Notes under the pieces: generated by a model | The model's database searches: none | What the model saw: only the letters and a program-made list of their open reading frames with translations | Told to the model about the DNA's origin: nothing | From: JAPPLB01 sp965204095 | Lineage (GTDB): Bacteria > Acidobacteriota > Terriglobia > Bryobacterales > UBA6623 | DNA length: 64,000 nucleotides | Direction of reading: 5' to 3' | Assembly: GCA_965204095.1 (NCBI GenBank) | Contig: OZ241991.1 | Coordinates: 1,674,001-1,738,000 of the forward strand | In this document: piece by piece, positions 41,732 to 51,316 of the stretch | Layout: each line of letters begins with the position of its first letter | How positions within the stretch are numbered: the stretch's first letter is position 1 | Made by a program: the position numbers and the translations under genes

Positions 41732-44373
41732 TCGCCCGCCATTTCCCTGACCAGGTCGTAGACCTTTTCGAGCGCCTCAGGCAGCTTGCCGGTGTTCCTC
41801 CCGCCCGCTTCGGCAAGGTCGGAGCGTCCGCCGCCGCGACCGCCGACTTCCTGCGCCACCACGCCGACGAGCTTGCCGGCATGCATCCTCTTGCCGGCGA
41901 GATCTTTGGTTACCGCCGAAATAAGAGCGATTTTGCCATCGGCTGTGCTCGCCAGGACGACGACACCCGAACCGATCTTGTTTCGCAGTGAGTCAGCCAG
42001 AGAGCGCATCTGGTTGCGGTCGAGCCCGTCGACCTTCGCGGAGACGACCTTGATGCCTTTGACATCGCGCGCATTCTCGGTGAGTTCAGCGGCGTTGGCT
42101 TGGGCCAGCTTCGATTTGAGCTGTGCGACCTCACGCTCGAGGCTCTTGCGCTCTGTAGTGAGGCGCTCGACGGATGCAACGAGCGCCGGTTCGGAGACGT
42201 GCAACATCGAAGTCAACCGCTCGATGGCGGTGGTGGCCTGGCGGTACTCGTCGTAGGCGCCGAAACCGGTGACGGCCTCGATGCGGCGCACGCCGGCCGA
42301 GATGCTGCTCTCGGAGGTGATCCTGAATAGCCCGATGTCCCCGGTGCGGTTGACGTGAGTACCACCGCAGAGTTCCTTGCTGAAACCGTCGATGACGACG
42401 ACGCGCACTTTCTCGGAGTACTTCTCGCCGAACAGCGCCATGGCGCCCGTCTGGAGAGCTTCATCGAGATCAAGAATCTCGGTGGTGACGGGCGTGTTCT
42501 TGAGGATCTCTGCGTTGACGAGACGCTCGACTTCCTCACGCTCGGCCTCGTCGACAGTAGTGTAATGGGTAATGTCGAAGCGGAGGCGGTCCGGCGCGAC
42601 GACGCTGCCCGACTGCTTCACGTGAGTACCGAGCGTCTTGCGGAGCGCAGCATGCATCAAGTGCGTCGCCGTGTGGTTCCGCATCGTGGAGCTGCGCAGC
42701 TCAGCGCTGACATGGCAGGCGACTTTCTGCCCGACCTCAAGGGGCATGGTCGTCGTGACAGCATGCACCGATAGTCCGCGAACGGGTGCTTGCACGTCGC
42801 TGACGCGCGCCGCGACTTCGCCGCCTGCAAGAAGGACGCCCTGGTCTCCGACCTGTCCGCCAGCCTCGGCATAGAAGGACGTCCGGTCGAGCACCAGCTC
42901 AGCCCTGGTGTCGGCAGCGACCTGACCGACCGGCTGTTGGTCGACAAGCAGAGCAACGATTGTCGACTTCGCGGTTTCGAGATTTCCGTACCCCTCGAAT
43001 TGAGTGGGGTGTGTTTCCCTCAGTTCCGTGTAGATCGGAGCGACGGTGGTCTGGTTGCCGCCCTTCCAACTCGCGCGGGCGCGGGCTCGCTGCGCACCCA
43101 TCTCTTTTTCGAAACCGGCACGATCGATGGTCAGGTTGCGCTCGCGCGCCATCTCCTGCTGCTCGTCGAGCGAGAGTCCGAATGTGTCATACAGCTTGAA
43201 AACGGCCGATCCCGGCAGCATACCGTTGCCGATCTTTCTGGTTTCCGTCTCGAACACCTTTTCGGCCAATGCGAAGCTGTGGTGGTAGCGCGTCTCCTCT
43301 TCCTTGACGATGTGCGCGACGCGCTGCACCGAATCCATCATTTCGGGATAGCCGGCCTTCATGTGCTCGGCGACGAAGCCGGTCAACTCGTAGAGAAATG
43401 GCGAATCGTGGCCCGCGAGACGGGCGTGACGAAGTGCGCGGCGAATGATCTTGCGCAGCACATAGCCGCGCCCTTCGTTGGCGGGCAGAACGTCGTCGTG
43501 AATGAGAAACGCGGCGGCGCGGCTGTGGTCCGCGATGATACGAAGCGTCGTGTCGTGCTTGGCGTTTTCGCCGAAAGCAATGCCGCCGATAATCTCGGCA
43601 GCGCGGTCGATGATCGGGCGAATCAGATCTGCATCAAAGTTGCTGAGCTTGCCCTGCAGGACGGCGGCCGTGCGTTCGAGCCCCATTCCGGTGTCGATCG
43701 ACGGCTGCGGCAGTGGCGTGAGCTTGCCCGCGGGGTCGCGGTCAAACTGCATGAAGACGAGGTTCCAGATCTCGACAAAGCGGTTTGTATCCGCCGGGAA
43801 GGGCTCGTCGGTTTCGTCGGGCTCGAGCGCGTCAGGCCCGAAGTCGTAGAAGATTTCCGAGCACGGGCCACACGGGCCGGTGTCACCCATCTGCCAGAAA
43901 TTGTTCTTTGCATCGCAGCGGAAGATACGATCGGGTGCAATATCGGTCGTCTTCTTCCACAGTTCCTCTGCCTCGTCATCGTCCTCGAAGATAGTGGCGT
44001 AGAGGCGCTCCTTCGGCAGCCCGTAGACCTTCGTGACAAGTTCCCAGGCATAAGCGATAGCATCCTGCTTGAAATAATCGCCGAAGGAAAAGTTACCTAG
44101 CATCTCGAAGAACGTGTGGTGGCGCCGTGTGTAACCGACATTCTCGAGATCGTTGTGCTTGCCGCCCGCGCGGACGCACTTTTGGGAAGTGGTCGCGCGG
44201 GAGTATTCGCGCTTCTCTGCGCCGAGAAAGACGTCTTTGAACTGATTCATCCCGGCGTTGGTGAAGAGCAACGTCGGGTCGTTCGCGGGGACGAGCGACG
44301 AGCTTGACACGATGCGATGACCGTTGCCTTCGAAGAAACTCAGAAACTTTCTTCTGACGTCGTCGCCTGTCAA
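41728..44373 (-). CDS. alaS: Alanyl-tRNA synthetase
   Basis: The 881-aa enzyme shows the class II core at the N-terminus (VRRKFLSFFEGNGHRIVSSS, DPTLLFTNAGMNQFKDVFLG), the editing domain with HTATHLMHAAL and CGGTHVNRTGDIG, and a C-terminal coiled DHHA1-like domain ending LEKVYDLVREMAGD. The start appears to be TTG at 44373; TTGACAGGC matches no strong ribosome binding site. The TAA stop lies in the right flank of element A. It is 84 bases downstream of recX. Confidence 0.95.
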   Translation of the reverse strand: MTGDDVRRKFLSFFEGNGHRIVSSSSLVPANDPTLLFTNAGMNQFKDVFLGAEKREYSRATTSQKCVRAGGKHNDLENVGYTRRHHTFFEMLGNFSFGDYFKQDAIAYAWELVTKVYGLPKERLYATIFEDDDEAEELWKKTTDIAPDRIFRCDAKNNFWQMGDTGPCGPCSEIFYDFGPDALEPDETDEPFPADTNRFVEIWNLVFMQFDRDPAGKLTPLPQPSIDTGMGLERTAAVLQGKLSNFDADLIRPIIDRAAEIIGGIAFGENAKHDTTLRIIADHSRAAAFLIHDDVLPANEGRGYVLRKIIRRALRHARLAGHDSPFLYELTGFVAEHMKAGYPEMMDSVQRVAHIVKEEETRYHHSFALAEKVFETETRKIGNGMLPGSAVFKLYDTFGLSLDEQQEMARERNLTIDRAGFEKEMGAQRARARASWKGGNQTTVAPIYTELRETHPTQFEGYGNLETAKSTIVALLVDQQPVGQVAADTRAELVLDRTSFYAEAGGQVGDQGVLLAGGEVAARVSDVQAPVRGLSVHAVTTTMPLEVGQKVACHVSAELRSSTMRNHTATHLMHAALRKTLGTHVKQSGSVVAPDRLRFDITHYTTVDEAEREEVERLVNAEILKNTPVTTEILDLDEALQTGAMALFGEKYSEKVRVVVIDGFSKELCGGTHVNRTGDIGLFRITSESSISAGVRRIEAVTGFGAYDEYRQATTAIERLTSMLHVSEPALVASVERLTTERKSLEREVAQLKSKLAQANAAELTENARDVKGIKVVSAKVDGLDRNQMRSLADSLRNKIGSGVVVLASTADGKIALISAVTKDLAGKRMHAGKLVGVVAQEVGGRGGGRSDLAEAGGRNTGKLPEALEKVYDLVREMAGD

Positions 44374-44457
44374 ATTTGGGTCCTGGGTGAGCGCAAGTGA
44401 CCCTGCCTGGCACGGCTCGGTAGGGGGGTCAGGTCTATCTCAGGCGAGTCGCGCGCC

Positions 44458-44994
44458 TCAGGTCTCCCAATTCTCGTCGCCTGGGTCATCGGCGAATCCG
44501 GCCAACCATTCGCTATCGGAAGAGATTTCGCGCAACGCATCCACGATTCTATCACCGGCGAATCCGGCCCTCGAGAGCCCTCGATAGAGCCTCGCGATGA
44601 CTTTCGGATCTTCGATCTTGCGCTCACGATACTCCTTTCCCAGCTTCTTCCGAAGGTGGGCGTGAATGAGCTCCATTTCATCACTGCCCCCATAGGCTTC
44701 ACCGACCGCGGCCTCCGCGACAGAGGGGTCGACGCCGCGACGTTGGAGTTCGCGGACAACACGCTTTGGCCCGAGTGCTTCGCATTCTTTGCGAAAACGG
44801 GAATAGGATTCGGCAACTCGGGAATCATCGAGATAGCCGACCGACGCGAGGCGCTCGAGGACTTCGTTGACGTCCTGGATTCGGGCAGCCCGGCGTTCGA
44901 GCCGGGCGCGGAGCTCGCTCGCCGTGAGAGCCCGCCGTGAGAGAGCTTTGACAGCGTATTCGAAGAGGGCTTCAGCCGCCAGGAGTCGCTTCAC
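44458..44994 (-). CDS. recX: Regulatory protein RecX
   Basis: A 178-aa all-helical protein with three tandem RecX repeats: EYAVKALSRRALTASELRARL, LASVGYLDDSRVAESYSRF and AEAAVGEAYGGSDEMELIHAHL, then the C-terminal repeat (KEYRERKIEDPKVIARLYR). RecX binds and limits the RecA filament. recA is not in the window; recX-alaS order is common, usually after recA. Confidence 0.9.
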   Translation of the reverse strand: MKRLLAAEALFEYAVKALSRRALTASELRARLERRAARIQDVNEVLERLASVGYLDDSRVAESYSRFRKECEALGPKRVVRELQRRGVDPSVAEAAVGEAYGGSDEMELIHAHLRKKLGKEYRERKIEDPKVIARLYRGLSRAGFAGDRIVDALREISSDSEWLAGFADDPGDENWET

Positions 44995-45075
44995 GGACGA
45001 CGCCCTCCGTCAGTCGACACGCTGCTGCACGCACTACCCGGAGATATCGGTTCCCGAAGCTTCCGTAATCGATTG

Positions 45076-45284
45076 CTAGCCTGCATTTCTCACCACGTGG
45101 TGAGGCGAAGTGCGTGAGAGGGCCGTCAGGACCAGGCGCAAGCCGGGCGGAGGAAAAAGGCGCGAGCCGCTTGGCGCGCGCAGGTGTACTTGAACAGTAC
45201 ATCGAGCACGGCAAGCAAGCGCAACGAAGTCATGGCGGTCGTATCGCGTGCTCCGGCCGTCATGTGGTGAGAAATGCAGGCTAG
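45076..45284 (+). repeat. Element A, locus 17: full copy with insert
   Basis: Core 45080-45280 with CTAG on both sides. It has both the GGGCGGAGGAAAAAGGCGCG insert and the standard GAGCCGCTTGGCGCGCGCAG following it, so it is about 25 bases longer than the basic short form. It shows the insert adds to, rather than replaces, the standard interior here. Confidence 0.95.
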
Positions 45285-45468
45285 TGAGGAAGTCCTCAGA
45301 CCGACAAGCAGGAGAACTGATCGGCGCGTCAACTTGACTCGAATGTGAAGCTTGGCAGCGAAGAAAAAAACTGGCTTCCACTACTTCCATCTTTTCAGAC
45401 AGGTCGAACGGAACGCGCAGGGCGACATGCGCCATCCCGCTCTCAGCATACAGGAGGGGTGACGGGCT

Positions 45469-46506
45469 TCAACCCAATGTATCGCTGAGCTTCTCGTGCA
45501 ATTGATTTCCCTCCAGGAGTACAGGTGGATACTCCGCGGCTGCGCGGGCGATCGAGTCGGGGTCTTTGAAGCCGTGCCCGGTGACCAGGCACACGATGGC
45601 GTCGCCGCGGCGCACCCGGTCTTTCTCCACTGCGCGGCGCAAACCGGCTAAGGCGGCGGCGCCGGCGGGCTCGCAATAGATTCCCTCCTCGGCCAGCATG
45701 GCTCGTTGTGCTTCGTGAACTTCCTCGTCTTCAACACCGAAGGCGCTGCCGCCGTTGTCGCGAAGAGCTTTGAGCGCGAGTCCGGCATCCACGTCGAAGG
45801 GCACCGCGAGTCCGCTGATCTTCGTAGTGCTTTGGACTATTCGGATCTCATCCACGCCTCGTTCGAACGCTTCGACGACCGTCGGGCAGCCTCTCGGCTG
45901 TACGACATGCACTTCGGGCTTCGGACCGGACACGCCGTCGAAACCTCTACAGACCGCTGTGAACAGCCCACCTCCGCCCACGGGAACGAATACGTGATCC
46001 AGCCTGCCTCCACACTGCCTGCTCAACTCGAAAGAAATCGACTGCACCCCGGTCATTCCCCCCGGACAGTAGCGAAACGCCGATATGACCAATGCCAGGT
46101 TGCGCTCATGGCAGAGCCTCTCCAGGGTTTGTAATACGGAGTCCGTTACACCCGGCAACGAGATAAACCCCGCCACCTGAAAGACGTGGGCGCCGTGGGA
46201 GCGCATCTGTTCGAGCTTGCCGATGGGGGTTTCGGAGCCGACCACGATCGAGCAAGCGATTTCGTAGCGGGCGCAGTAGGAGGCCAACGACGATCCCGTG
46301 TTGCCTGACGAAGTCGCCACGCAAGCCTTCACACCGAGATCAAGAAGCCGCGTGATCTCCGCCGCGATGAAGCGGTCCTTGTACGAGCCGGTCGGGTTAC
46401 AGTTCTCGAGCTTGAAATAGAGGTTCTCGAGCCCGAGCTTGGGGCCGATAGCGATGCTCGGGACAAGTGGTGTGTTGCCCTCCCCCAAAGTCGCTAATCG
46501 CGCCAT
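45469..46506 (-). CDS. thrC: Threonine synthase-like PLP enzyme
   Basis: The 345-aa protein (ATG 46506) belongs to the fold-type II PLP family: LGEGNTPLVPS, KLENCNPTGSYKDRF with the PLP lysine, ATSSGNTGSSLASYC, VPVGGGGLFTAV for PLP phosphate, and CEPAGAAALAGL. The GEGNTPL plus GSYKDR pattern points to threonine synthase, although dehydratases are related. It begins 2 bases after the mlrC stop, so the two genes are an operon. Confidence 0.8.
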   Translation of the reverse strand: MARLATLGEGNTPLVPSIAIGPKLGLENLYFKLENCNPTGSYKDRFIAAEITRLLDLGVKACVATSSGNTGSSLASYCARYEIACSIVVGSETPIGKLEQMRSHGAHVFQVAGFISLPGVTDSVLQTLERLCHERNLALVISAFRYCPGGMTGVQSISFELSRQCGGRLDHVFVPVGGGGLFTAVCRGFDGVSGPKPEVHVVQPRGCPTVVEAFERGVDEIRIVQSTTKISGLAVPFDVDAGLALKALRDNGGSAFGVEDEEVHEAQRAMLAEEGIYCEPAGAAALAGLRRAVEKDRVRRGDAIVCLVTGHGFKDPDSIARAAAEYPPVLLEGNQLHEKLSDTLG

Positions 46507-46508
46507 TC

Positions 46509-48008
46509 TCAATCCAACGCGTAAAGGGGCCGGCGCACGTGCTTGTAGTCGAACCTGGCCGGGTTTACGGCCGTAAGACCGCCGGTGTCCACCTCGATGA
46601 TGCGCTCCGCGATCGGCCCGTAAGCGGCGCGATAGGCGATCGCCGCCTTCACGACAAGAATCTTCTGCCGCTCCGGATATACCCCGCAACTTGTCAACTG
46701 ATGCAAGCTGAACGGGGGCAACCGCAACGTCGTCAGCACAAGCAGATTCTGCAGGTCCCTTGTCGAGCCTTCGACTTCGACGACCGCCGTCAAGCCTTGA
46801 TCGTAGTAGCGGGCCCCACCGTGGCGGATTTCCGTTTCGATAAACTTGCCGTCGTGCAAACACCTGACCTTGCCGCGGATCAGGACGGACTCACCGTGAA
46901 GCTCGTCGGTCTTGCCGCCGACCGGCGCCTCGAATGTCCCGCCGACACCGGCTTTCGCCGCTGCCTGAACCGCCTCGTGGTCGGCAATCACCTCAGCCCA
47001 CCCTTGCGCTTTCTGCCGCAACAGTTCGCTCAAGATGAACGTTCCGTCGGCCGCCGAACCACCACCGACATTGTCGCCCAACTCGACCAGCACGACCGGA
47101 AACGCATCGCACGAAACAGCCCGCCGAACGGCCTCGGGGGCGTCGGGCGCGTCGAGCACCAACTGCTCGCGAATGTCCCAAAGCATGCCGGCAAGGCGCT
47201 TTGCTTCCGAATGCGCCAGCTCCTCATCGCCGTCCGTCACGACCACGACACTCGGTCCCATGGCCGATACGTCCGCGTACTGATAACCGCAACATACGCT
47301 CGCCGATAGGATTCTCGGGTCTTGTTCGAGGTTCCGCGTCTCTTCGGTAATCGGCGCCAACGGCGGCAGGCTCGTGTTTTGAAAGCAGATGTTGTAGAAC
47401 AACGCCGGCTTCTCGATCGCCTGTACCGGACGAACTTCGCCTCGGACGGTTCGAGCCATGATCTCGGCTGCTTTCCGGCCGCGCTCGCGCTGATCGACGT
47501 GAGGATTCGTTTTGTAGATCGTCAGCGCATCGCAGTGCGCGATCAACTCGGGCGTCACGTTGGCGTGAAAGTCGTGCGTGACAACCAGGGGCAAGCCGTT
47601 GGGCAGGGCGGCTCTGACACGCCGTACGATCTCCGCATCGCCTTCGGGATGGCTCTCGCAATACATGGCTCCGTGCAAGGCAAGCAACATCCCGTCGAGC
47701 GGCGGCGCGGAACGGATTCTCGCGACGAGTTCCCCGGTGAGCGTCTCGAAAGCCTCCGAGGCGACCGGACCCGACGGCGTCGCAACCGCGAACAGAGTCG
47801 GGTGGAGATCGAAGCCGTAGCCGGCCGCGCCCTCGATGCATCCTCCGACTTCGTGCTCGCTCTCGCGCCAGGCCGCTACAATGTCAGCGTCGCGCGTCAA
47901 GTTGTTGCGCTCGAAATCGGCGACCTTCGTTATTGCCGTACTGAACGAATTCGATTCGTGTTGAATGCCGCCGATCGCAATGAGCGGCTTTTTGTCAGAT
48001 CGAGTCAT
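46509..48008 (-). CDS. mlrC: MlrC/M81-family metallopeptidase
   Basis: A 499-aa protein starting IAIGGIQHESNSFSTAITKV. It shows LHGAMYCESHPEGDAEIVRRVR, VTHDFHANVTPELI and YKTNPHVDQRERGRKAAEIM, with conserved Asp/His residues of the M81 peptidase (microcystinase C) family that bind zinc; the C-terminal domain starts VVLVELGDNVGGGSAADGT. MlrC degrades peptide fragments such as the linearised microcystin; related proteins process other isopeptides. It is upstream of thrC. Confidence 0.9.
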   Translation of the reverse strand: MTRSDKKPLIAIGGIQHESNSFSTAITKVADFERNNLTRDADIVAAWRESEHEVGGCIEGAAGYGFDLHPTLFAVATPSGPVASEAFETLTGELVARIRSAPPLDGMLLALHGAMYCESHPEGDAEIVRRVRAALPNGLPLVVTHDFHANVTPELIAHCDALTIYKTNPHVDQRERGRKAAEIMARTVRGEVRPVQAIEKPALFYNICFQNTSLPPLAPITEETRNLEQDPRILSASVCCGYQYADVSAMGPSVVVVTDGDEELAHSEAKRLAGMLWDIREQLVLDAPDAPEAVRRAVSCDAFPVVLVELGDNVGGGSAADGTFILSELLRQKAQGWAEVIADHEAVQAAAKAGVGGTFEAPVGGKTDELHGESVLIRGKVRCLHDGKFIETEIRHGGARYYDQGLTAVVEVEGSTRDLQNLLVLTTLRLPPFSLHQLTSCGVYPERQKILVVKAAIAYRAAYGPIAERIIEVDTGGLTAVNPARFDYKHVRRPLYALD

Positions 48009-48057
48009 GAGAAGAAGTGATCCATCTTACCCCAGCAAGATCGCTGGAGAATCCAGC

Positions 48058-49050
48058 ATGAAAAGCAGTCCGACCACCCGCCGGGATTTCGTGCAGGCCG
48101 CGGCCGCCGGCCTTGGAATACTGCATTCCGCTCCGTTGGCGGCGCGTGGTTCGGAACCGGTGCTCGTCTCCGTCGAAAAGATCTGGGACCGCGCAGAATA
48201 CAACTCCTTCACGGACCTGGTTCGTTTCCAGGATCGGTGGTACTGCACGTTCCGCGAAGGAGTGAGCCACGCGGGAGATATCGGCGTGGTGCGCGTGTTG
48301 GTATCCGACGACGCCGAAAAATGGCAATCAACAGGTTTGGTCGAAGAATCGGGTATCGACCTTCGCGACCCCAAGCTCTCCGTTATGCCCGATGGCCGCC
48401 TCATGTTGGTGATGGGCGGCTGTGTTTATGAAAACGGCCGGTACTTGACGCGCTCTCCCCGCGTGTCATTCTCTTCGGACGGTGCCGTGTGGTCTGCTCC
48501 CAGGAAAGTGCTCGCCGAAGATCATTGGCTGTGGCGCATCACCTGGCACAAGGGCCGCGGGTACTGCCTCTCGAAGCTCAACGAGGGACGGCGCCCGCGT
48601 CGCGGCTTTCTCTACACGACGACAGACGGCATCGAATGGGACTACATCACGGAGTTCATGGTGGAAGGCGTCAGCGAGACGACTCTTCGCTTCATGCCCG
48701 GCGATGAAATGATTGCGCTGGTGCGTCCTGGCTGGATCGGCCACAGCTTTCCGCCGTACAAGCATTGGAATTTTCACAAGATGGAACACCAGATCGGCGG
48801 GCCGAACTTCATCCGCCTGCCCGATGGGTCACTGTGGGCCTCGGGACGCCGCTACAACGAGGACGGCACCCGACACACCGTCCTCGCGCGGATGACCCGC
48901 GAGAGATACGAGCCCGTACTCACGCTTCCCAGCGGCGGCGACACCAGCTACCCCGGAATGGTCTGGCACAACGACATGCTCTGGATGAGCTACTACTCTT
49001 CACATGAGGACAAGACCAGCATCTACCTCGCGAAGATTCGCTTCCAATAG
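48058..49050 (+). CDS. Tat-exported sialidase-like beta-propeller protein
   Basis: The 330-aa protein begins SPTTRRDFVQAAAAGLGI, a Tat signal. It has the exo-sialidase-type propeller with repeated WxxP/Asp-box-like blades: VSDDAEKWQSTGLVEESG, SSDGAVWSAPRKVLAEDHW, TTDGIEWDYITEFMVEG and FHKMEHQIGGPNFIRLPDG. The substrate is uncertain, since such propellers include sialidases and related enzymes. ATG 48058 follows GGAGA (48046-48050). It diverges from mlrC, 49 bases away. Confidence 0.75.
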   Translation: MKSSPTTRRDFVQAAAAGLGILHSAPLAARGSEPVLVSVEKIWDRAEYNSFTDLVRFQDRWYCTFREGVSHAGDIGVVRVLVSDDAEKWQSTGLVEESGIDLRDPKLSVMPDGRLMLVMGGCVYENGRYLTRSPRVSFSSDGAVWSAPRKVLAEDHWLWRITWHKGRGYCLSKLNEGRRPRRGFLYTTTDGIEWDYITEFMVEGVSETTLRFMPGDEMIALVRPGWIGHSFPPYKHWNFHKMEHQIGGPNFIRLPDGSLWASGRRYNEDGTRHTVLARMTRERYEPVLTLPSGGDTSYPGMVWHNDMLWMSYYSSHEDKTSIYLAKIRFQ

Positions 49051-49056
49051 GAACGC

Positions 49057-50145
49057 ATGAAAATCAGCGCCATCGAAACGCAACCCCTCTCCATCGCCGT
49101 CACTCCCAATCTGAGCATCGTCAGCTCGCTCGGCGCTCATCGCATCTCGCGGTACGTCGTCGTCATCGTTCGTGATGATGAAGGTCATGCCGGCTACGGC
49201 GAAGCGACCGTCATGCCGATGTGGAGCGGAGAGACACAGGAAGGGGCGCTGGCAGCGATAGACAACGTTCTCGCTCCGGCCGTGATCGGATGCGACGCAC
49301 GGGAAATCACTGCCGCCGCCGAAGCGATGGACAAGGCGCTCATCGACAACCCGTTCGCCAAAGCGGCCATCGAGATGGCGTTGCTGGACCTCGTCGGCAA
49401 GGCGCTCGGCGTCCCGGTCACGACATTGCTCGGGGGAGCGAGACGGCCTGAAGCGATCCCGTTGAAGTTCTCGATCGGCGCATTCAGCCCGACCCATGCA
49501 GCCAACGTGGCTCAGTTGATGGCCGACCGGGGCTTTCGCGCCGTGAAGGTGAAAGTGGGGCTTGACGTCAAGACGGACATCGAACGGGTCGCAGCCATCC
49601 GAGCGGCCATGGGTGACCACTTCCCCATCGGCGCCGACGCCAATGGCGGCTGGAACGAGCGGCAGACGGTGGAAGCGCTGCCGCACTTGGAGAGGCTCGG
49701 TGTCAACGTGCTCGAACAACCCCTGCCTCGGGGCGAGTTCCGCGCCACCGCCCGAATCCGTCAGCGCACGTCGATTCCGATCATGCTCGACGAAGGCGTC
49801 TTTACAGCGCGGCACGCGCTAGAGGCCGTCCGCACCGAGGCTTGCGACGTGATCAGTATCTACCCCGGTAAGAACGGCGGAATTCTGCGGTCGATGCAAA
49901 TCGCCCAGATTGCGGAGGCGGCCGGACTGGAATGCGTGATCGGCAGCAACCTCGAATGGGACTTGGGAACGGCCGCCATGCTGCACACCGCCTGCGCCAT
50001 CCCGAACTTGTCGGCCGCCGTCAACCATGACATCATCGGGCCCATTTACCATGAGCGCTCGATCGCGACGACGCCCATTCGCTATCAAGACGGTTGTGCT
50101 TGCTTGCCAAAAGGCCACGGCCTCGGCACGGAGGTCGAGGTCTAG
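49057..50145 (+). CDS. Mandelate racemase/muconate lactonizing (enolase superfamily) enzyme, dipeptide-epimerase-like
   Basis: The 362-aa enzyme has the catalytic KxK (RAVKVKVGLDVKTD), metal ligands in DANGGWNERQ, LEQPL and MLDEGVFTARHA, and the general base region GKNGGILRSMQIAQIAEA. The overall pattern fits L-Ala-D/L-Glu or related dipeptide epimerases, or cycloisomerases. It follows the sialidase-like gene by 6 bases and lies near mlrC, a context that hints at peptide or cell-wall fragment catabolism. The TAG stop is the CTAG flank of element A locus 18. Confidence 0.85.
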   Translation: MKISAIETQPLSIAVTPNLSIVSSLGAHRISRYVVVIVRDDEGHAGYGEATVMPMWSGETQEGALAAIDNVLAPAVIGCDAREITAAAEAMDKALIDNPFAKAAIEMALLDLVGKALGVPVTTLLGGARRPEAIPLKFSIGAFSPTHAANVAQLMADRGFRAVKVKVGLDVKTDIERVAAIRAAMGDHFPIGADANGGWNERQTVEALPHLERLGVNVLEQPLPRGEFRATARIRQRTSIPIMLDEGVFTARHALEAVRTEACDVISIYPGKNGGILRSMQIAQIAEAAGLECVIGSNLEWDLGTAAMLHTACAIPNLSAAVNHDIIGPIYHERSIATTPIRYQDGCACLPKGHGLGTEVEV

Positions 50146-50326
50146 CCTGCATTTCTCACCACGTGGCGAGGCGAAGTGGGTGAGAGGGCTGTCAGGACGA
50201 GGCGCGAGCCGCTTGGCGCGCGCAGGCGTACTTGAACCGTACGTCGAGCACGGCAAGCAAGCGCAACGAAGTCATGGCGGTCGTATCCCTCGCTTCGACC
50301 GTCGGGTGGTGAGAAATGCAGGCTAG
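50142..50326 (+). repeat. Element A, locus 18: full short copy
   Basis: Core 50146-50322 with CTAG on both sides. The left CTAG provides the preceding gene's stop. Confidence 0.95.
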
Positions 50327-50641
50327 CCTTTCGCGTAGAGGATGGGCAGAGCTTACCGACTGCCCAAGCCCATTTTGTAACTTTCTCGGTTACGTTCGTT
50401 CCCTCGGCCGCGTGATACCCCTTCTGACTTTTATCATCAATCAATTTCTTGCGCCGTAGTAAACAGCCGCGAGTGGAACGATTCCCATTCAACGCCTGAC
50501 AACCCATATCGCGTAAACAAAGATCGAGATATTTCGGAAATACGGACGGACAACCAGGAATCGGCGGAAGACCTACCGTTGCCGGCAGGACTGTTGAAAA
50601 CCCGTTACGGCTTTGGGATGGCGGACCAGCAGAAAGGCCGT
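50327..50641. other. Gene-free 315 bases, nothing recognised
   Basis: No gene or repeat was recognised. It lies downstream of the minus-strand gene ending at 50642 and of the plus-strand epimerase, so it may hold terminators for both, but no strong hairpin with a T-run was found. Confidence 0.4.
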
Positions 50642-51316
50642 CTAAGCCTGGTGGTTGCGGGCGTTTTCAAGGAGGCGGCGGGCGCGGGAGGGGTTGTAGA
50701 CGCCGCAGGGACAGAAGCGAGCCAGGGTGGCAACGGCCTGGTCCGTAGTGCGGCGGCCCTCGCGGACCATGTCGAGCATCTTGCGAGCCAAGTTGAAGGA
50801 CACCATGCCGTGGCCGCACATCGTGGATAACTCCAGAATCTGGCTGTTGGGCAAGTGGTCGTGAGGATCGGCGAAGCCCAGCGAGTACTCGACGCTGTGA
50901 CGGTTCAATCCACAGGACCGGCCCAGACTCTTGGCGCCGTCGACGGAAGTGCTGACATTGACCGAGAGGCCGAGGTCCTCATGAACCAGGTCATTGAGGC
51001 AAGCTTCGGCTTTCTCGCGACTGTTGAACACGGCGGCCACCGTGCCGGACTTGCTGAGCGCATCGATCACGCTCTCATAGTCGGCATCGAGCGCGCGGTT
51101 CCAGTGAACCGTGGGTTTCAGGCTCTTCGACGGTTTGTAGCTGCCAATCTGAGAGTTGCCCATATTGGCGGGCTTGTGCGATGCGCAGATGCGCAGAAAG
51201 GTCTTGAGCTTTTCAACGGCCCCTTCGTCGTTCTTCCCTTTGCAAGGGATCGCGAAGATGATGTAGTCGTCACGGAAACTCTCGGCATCACCGTACCGAT
51301 GCAGCGTATTTGTCAC
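50642..51316 (-). CDS. Conserved-cysteine hypothetical protein, partner of ferredoxin-like gene
   Basis: A 224-aa soluble protein. Its C-terminal half has several cysteines in ordered positions: LGRSCGLNRHSVEY, LSTMCGHGMVSFNLARKML and LARFCPCGVYNPSRARRLL. These could bind an iron-sulfur cluster. The start overlaps the upstream 4Fe-4S gene by 29 bases, so the two proteins are likely co-translated and act together. No family name is recognised. Confidence 0.5.
   Translation of the reverse strand: MTNTLHRYGDAESFRDDYIIFAIPCKGKNDEGAVEKLKTFLRICASHKPANMGNSQIGSYKPSKSLKPTVHWNRALDADYESVIDALSKSGTVAAVFNSREKAEACLNDLVHEDLGLSVNVSTSVDGAKSLGRSCGLNRHSVEYSLGFADPHDHLPNSQILELSTMCGHGMVSFNLARKMLDMVREGRRTTDQAVATLARFCPCGVYNPSRARRLLENARNHQA

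Noticed and set aside
42790..44100. A 436-residue plus-strand open frame opposite alaS
   Set aside because: It is antisense to alaS, whose motifs are clear, and has no family resemblance.
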